A DNA stretch of 64,000 nt from Massilia sp. METH4 (lineage in GTDB: Bacteria; Pseudomonadota; Gammaproteobacteria; Burkholderiales; Burkholderiaceae_D), in the NCBI RefSeq assembly GCF_037094685.1, contig NZ_CP146614.1, forward strand, positions 2,542,001-2,606,000, given 5' to 3'. Below are positions 61,784-64,000 of this stretch, in pieces. The stretch's first letter is position 1. Every line of letters starts with the position of its first letter. The translations under genes were made by a program, and so were the position numbers. The notes below the pieces were generated by a model that saw nothing but the letters and a program-made list of their open reading frames with translations, searched no databases and was not told the origin of the DNA.

Positions 61784-63031
61784 ATGCAAACCCGCCGCCA
61801 TTTCGTCACCGCCATCGCCGCTGCTGCCGCCCTGTGCGCCGCCGGCCTGCCGGCCCACGCCGCCGACACGATCAAGGTCGGCATCCTGCACTCGCTGTCC
61901 GGCACGATGGCGATCTCGGAAACCTCGCTGAAGGACGTCGCCCTGATGACGATCGAGGAGATCAACGCCAAGGGCGGCGTGATGGGCAAGAAGCTCGAAG
62001 CCGTCGTGGTCGACCCGGCGTCGAACTGGCCGCTGTTCGCCGAGAAGGCGCGCCAGCTGGTGTCGAAGGACAAGGTGGCCGCGGTGTTCGGCTGCTGGAC
62101 CTCCGTCTCGCGCAAGTCCGTGCTGCCGGTGTTCAAGGAAACCAACAGCCTGCTGTTCTACCCCGTGCAGTATGAAGGTGAAGAGCTCGAGAAGAACGTT
62201 TTCTACACGGGCGCGGCGCCGAACCAGCAAGCCATTCCCGCCGTCGAATACCTGATGAGCAAGGACGGCGGCGGCGCCAAGCGCTTCGTGCTGCTGGGCA
62301 CCGACTACGTGTATCCGCGCACCACCAACAAGATCCTGCGCGCCTTCCTGAAATCGAAGGGCGTGAAGGACAGCGACATCCAGGAAGTCTACACGCCGTT
62401 CGGCCACGCGGATTACCAGACCATCGTCGCCAACATCAAGAAGTTCGCGGCCGGCGGCAAGACGGCCGTGGTGTCGACCATCAATGGCGACTCCAACGTG
62501 CCGTTCTACAAGGAACTGGGCAACGCCGGCCTGAAGGCAACCGATGTGCCGGTGGTGGCGTTCTCCGTGGGCGAGGAGGAGCTGCGCGGCGTCGATACCA
62601 AGCCGTTGCTGGGCCACCTCGCAGCCTGGAACTATTTCGAATCCGTGAAGAACCCGACCAACGCCGCATTCGTGAAGAAGTGGAAGGCCTACGCGGCCGC
62701 CAAGAAGCTGCCGAACGCCGCCACCGCCGTGACGAACGACCCGATGGAAGCGACCTATGTGGGCATCCACATGTGGGCGCAGGCCGTCGAAAAGGCGAAA
62801 TCGACCGACACCGACAAGGTGATCGCCGCCATGGCCGGCCAGACGTTCAAGGCGCCTTCCGGCTACACGCTGACCATGGACATGACCAACCACCACCTGC
62901 ACAAGCCGGTGATGATCGGCGAGATCAAGGCCGACGGGCAGTTCTCGGTGGTGTGGAAGACGAAGGAGCCGGTGCGGGCGCAGCCCTGGAGCCCGTTCAT
63001 TCCGGGGAATGAGGGCAAGCAGAAGCTGTAA
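61784..63031 (+). CDS. urtA: urea ABC transporter substrate-binding protein
   Basis: 415 residues. The signal region reads MQTRRHFVTAIAAAAALCAAGLPAHA; the twin Arg followed by HF suggests Tat export. The mature protein follows UrtA closely: IKVGILHSLSGTMAISETSLKDVALMTIEEINAKGGVMGKKLEAVVVDPASNWPLFAEKARQL, FGCWTSVSRKSVLPVF, LLFYPVQYEGEE and NHHLHKPVMIGEI. It captures urea in the periplasm and hands it to UrtBC. The ATG at 61784 is chosen over 61769 because AAGAGG is six bases before it. The porin lies upstream and urtB downstream. Confidence 0.95.
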   Translation: MQTRRHFVTAIAAAAALCAAGLPAHAADTIKVGILHSLSGTMAISETSLKDVALMTIEEINAKGGVMGKKLEAVVVDPASNWPLFAEKARQLVSKDKVAAVFGCWTSVSRKSVLPVFKETNSLLFYPVQYEGEELEKNVFYTGAAPNQQAIPAVEYLMSKDGGGAKRFVLLGTDYVYPRTTNKILRAFLKSKGVKDSDIQEVYTPFGHADYQTIVANIKKFAAGGKTAVVSTINGDSNVPFYKELGNAGLKATDVPVVAFSVGEEELRGVDTKPLLGHLAAWNYFESVKNPTNAAFVKKWKAYAAAKKLPNAATAVTNDPMEATYVGIHMWAQAVEKAKSTDTDKVIAAMAGQTFKAPSGYTLTMDMTNHHLHKPVMIGEIKADGQFSVVWKTKEPVRAQPWSPFIPGNEGKQKL

Positions 63032-63090
63032 AGGCCCGAGCACAAGCCGAACATCATGGATGCGGAGCCTGCACGCGGCGGAGGGGACTG

Positions 63091-63223
63091 AAGGAGTGCC
63101 GGCAAGCATGCCGGCACCGCCTCGCAGGCAAGGAGCGTGCTCCTCGAAACCCCTGCAAGGAGTGCCGGCAAGCATGCCGGCACCGCCTCGCAGGCAAGGA
63201 GCAGTGCTCCTCGAAACCCCTGC
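63091..63223. repeat. tandem duplicated 66-bp hairpin element between urtA and urtB
   Basis: Two adjacent copies, 63091-63156 and 63157-63223, identical apart from one inserted A in the second. Each holds two hairpins: TGCCGGC-AAGCAT-GCCGGCA and a shorter GGAGC.. /GCTCC. No U-run follows either, so they are not standard terminators. They may tune the stability or ratio of urtA and urtB mRNA. Confidence 0.85.
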
Positions 63224-63265
63224 TCGGCCCCCCGTGCTCCGCTCCGCACCATCAAGGAACCCGAT

Positions 63266-64000
63266 ATGGCGCATTCCCTACGACACCTGCTGCTGGTCAT
63301 GAGCCTTTGCTTCATGAGTTTTTCTGCCCACGCAGCCATCGACCCCACCCTCCTTCAACCCCTGGCCGGCGACGACTCCGACGCCCGCATTGCGGCCGTC
63401 GCCCGCATCGCCGCGCTGGCCAACGACGACGCGCGCAAGGTCTTGCAGGCGCTGAAGGACGACAGCCTGTACGCCACGCCGGAAGGCGACGTGCTGGTCA
63501 TCACCGACGACAGCGCGTGGAACCCGGCCACGGGCGCCACTGGCCCGATGCCGGAAGGGATCGACGGCGTGGTCGTCAACAACCGCCTGCGCGGCGCCGT
63601 CGACGGCGCCCTGTCCGGCATGGCGCTGCTGTCGCCGGATGTCGCACAACGGCGCGCGGCAGCCGAGGCATTGCAAGCCAGCGGCGTGGAGCCCGCGCAG
63701 CTGCCGCTGATCGAAAAGGCGCTGGCTGCCGAGACGGATGCGGCCATCAAGGCCACGCTGCAAGCGGCCAAGGCGGTGGCCGACCTGCAATCGACGGATG
63801 TGGCAACGCGCAAGGCCGCCGTGCTCGCGCTGGCCAAGACGGGCGGCGCCTCGCTGCGCCCGCAATTGCAGGCGATGCTGGAAAAGAACGCCGACGGCAG
63901 CCATGTGGAACCGGATGGCGACCTGCGCCTGGCCGTGGCCAACACATTGAACGCCATCGACGGCCGCGTGGCCCGCGCCGAATTCGTGGGCAACCTGTTC
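63266..64000 (+). CDS. urtB: urea ABC transporter permease UrtB (3' end outside window)
   Basis: The first 245 codons are in the window. The protein begins MAHSLRHLLLVMSLCFMSFSAHAAIDPTLLQPLAGDDSDARIAAVARIAALAND and continues with HEAT-like helical pairs such as QRRAAAEALQASGVEPAQLPLIEKALAAETDAAIKATLQ. UrtB proteins carry just such a signal-like start and a periplasmic extension before the membrane domain, which lies beyond the edge. AAGGA stands seven bases before the ATG. The gene is the second of the urea uptake operon; urtCDE would be expected next. Confidence 0.88.
   Translation, partial: MAHSLRHLLLVMSLCFMSFSAHAAIDPTLLQPLAGDDSDARIAAVARIAALANDDARKVLQALKDDSLYATPEGDVLVITDDSAWNPATGATGPMPEGIDGVVVNNRLRGAVDGALSGMALLSPDVAQRRAAAEALQASGVEPAQLPLIEKALAAETDAAIKATLQAAKAVADLQSTDVATRKAAVLALAKTGGASLRPQLQAMLEKNADGSHVEPDGDLRLAVANTLNAIDGRVARAEFVGNLF

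Noticed and set aside
63009..63302. Small protein with a repeated PASMPAPPRRQGA segment in the urtA-urtB gap
   Set aside because: It is the translation of the tandem DNA repeat, has no ribosome-binding site and runs into the start of urtB in another frame.

Overview
The window looks like chromosomal DNA of a high-GC betaproteobacterium of the Oxalobacteraceae (Massilia / Duganella / Pseudoduganella type). This is inferred from gene content and codon use, not from a marker gene. Pointers are the PEP-CTERM protein, an MYG1-family protein, paired cyanophycin genes, many GGDEF/EAL proteins, an alcaligin-type siderophore locus and a urea ABC transporter preceded by a porin. No CRISPR array, rRNA, phage or complete insertion sequence was seen. 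One tRNA (Phe) is present.

Layout, left to right. 1-2445: a truncated UV-damage endonuclease, a small tudor-like protein and a diguanylate cyclase. 2464-5425 (-): a three-gene aldolase / tartronate-semialdehyde reductase / glycerate kinase operon fitting glucarate-galactarate breakdown, with two palindromic operator candidates upstream. 5775-8319 (+): a QseBC-like two-component system followed by a YgiW-type OB-fold protein; the same PmrA/QseB-like box stands before the first and the last gene. 8439-11899: MYG1 protein, PEP-CTERM protein, an unidentified protein, tRNA-Phe and a YoaK-like membrane protein. 11916-17921: an exported protein, a hybrid sensor kinase and a glycosyltransferase pair. 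18006-22836: a GH1-RmlD fusion, an MscS channel and a DUF885 protein. 22974-26491 (-): cyanophycin synthetase and cyanophycinase. 26849-29582: a Nif11-like small protein, a 173-bp MITE-like palindrome and a GGDEF-EAL protein.

29714-41183 (-) is the most coherent accessory block: ECF sigma factor, FecR, STN-type TonB receptor, N-hydroxylase, MFS exporter, acyltransferase, NIS synthetase, siderophore ferric reductase and Rieske oxygenase, all on one strand. A perfect 25-bp Fur palindrome precedes the sigma gene and a second Fur-like box precedes the receptor. Together these encode synthesis, export, uptake, iron release and regulation of a hydroxamate siderophore, most likely of alcaligin type.

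41388-55112 holds a lipoprotein, a frameshifted TPR protein, a membrane-anchored SagB-type oxidoreductase, an AraC regulator, an EamA exporter, an M28 peptidase, a Kef-type antiporter, a DUF2058 protein and a CHASE-PAS-GGDEF cyclase. 55126-58768 (-) is a TonB receptor with a TTG start and a hairpin that buries its ribosome-binding site, followed 4 bases later by a YdcF-like protein. 58981-60516 is a divergent fasciclin / MerR pair. 60637-64000 starts a urea uptake operon (porin, urtA, urtB) with a duplicated 66-bp hairpin element between urtA and urtB.

No clearly new defence or mobile system was found. The best candidates for unusual biology are the SD-hiding hairpin on the TonB receptor, the enlarged Rieske loop in the siderophore oxygenase, the GH1-RmlD fusion, the membrane-fused SagB enzyme and the MITE at the end of the Nif11-like gene.
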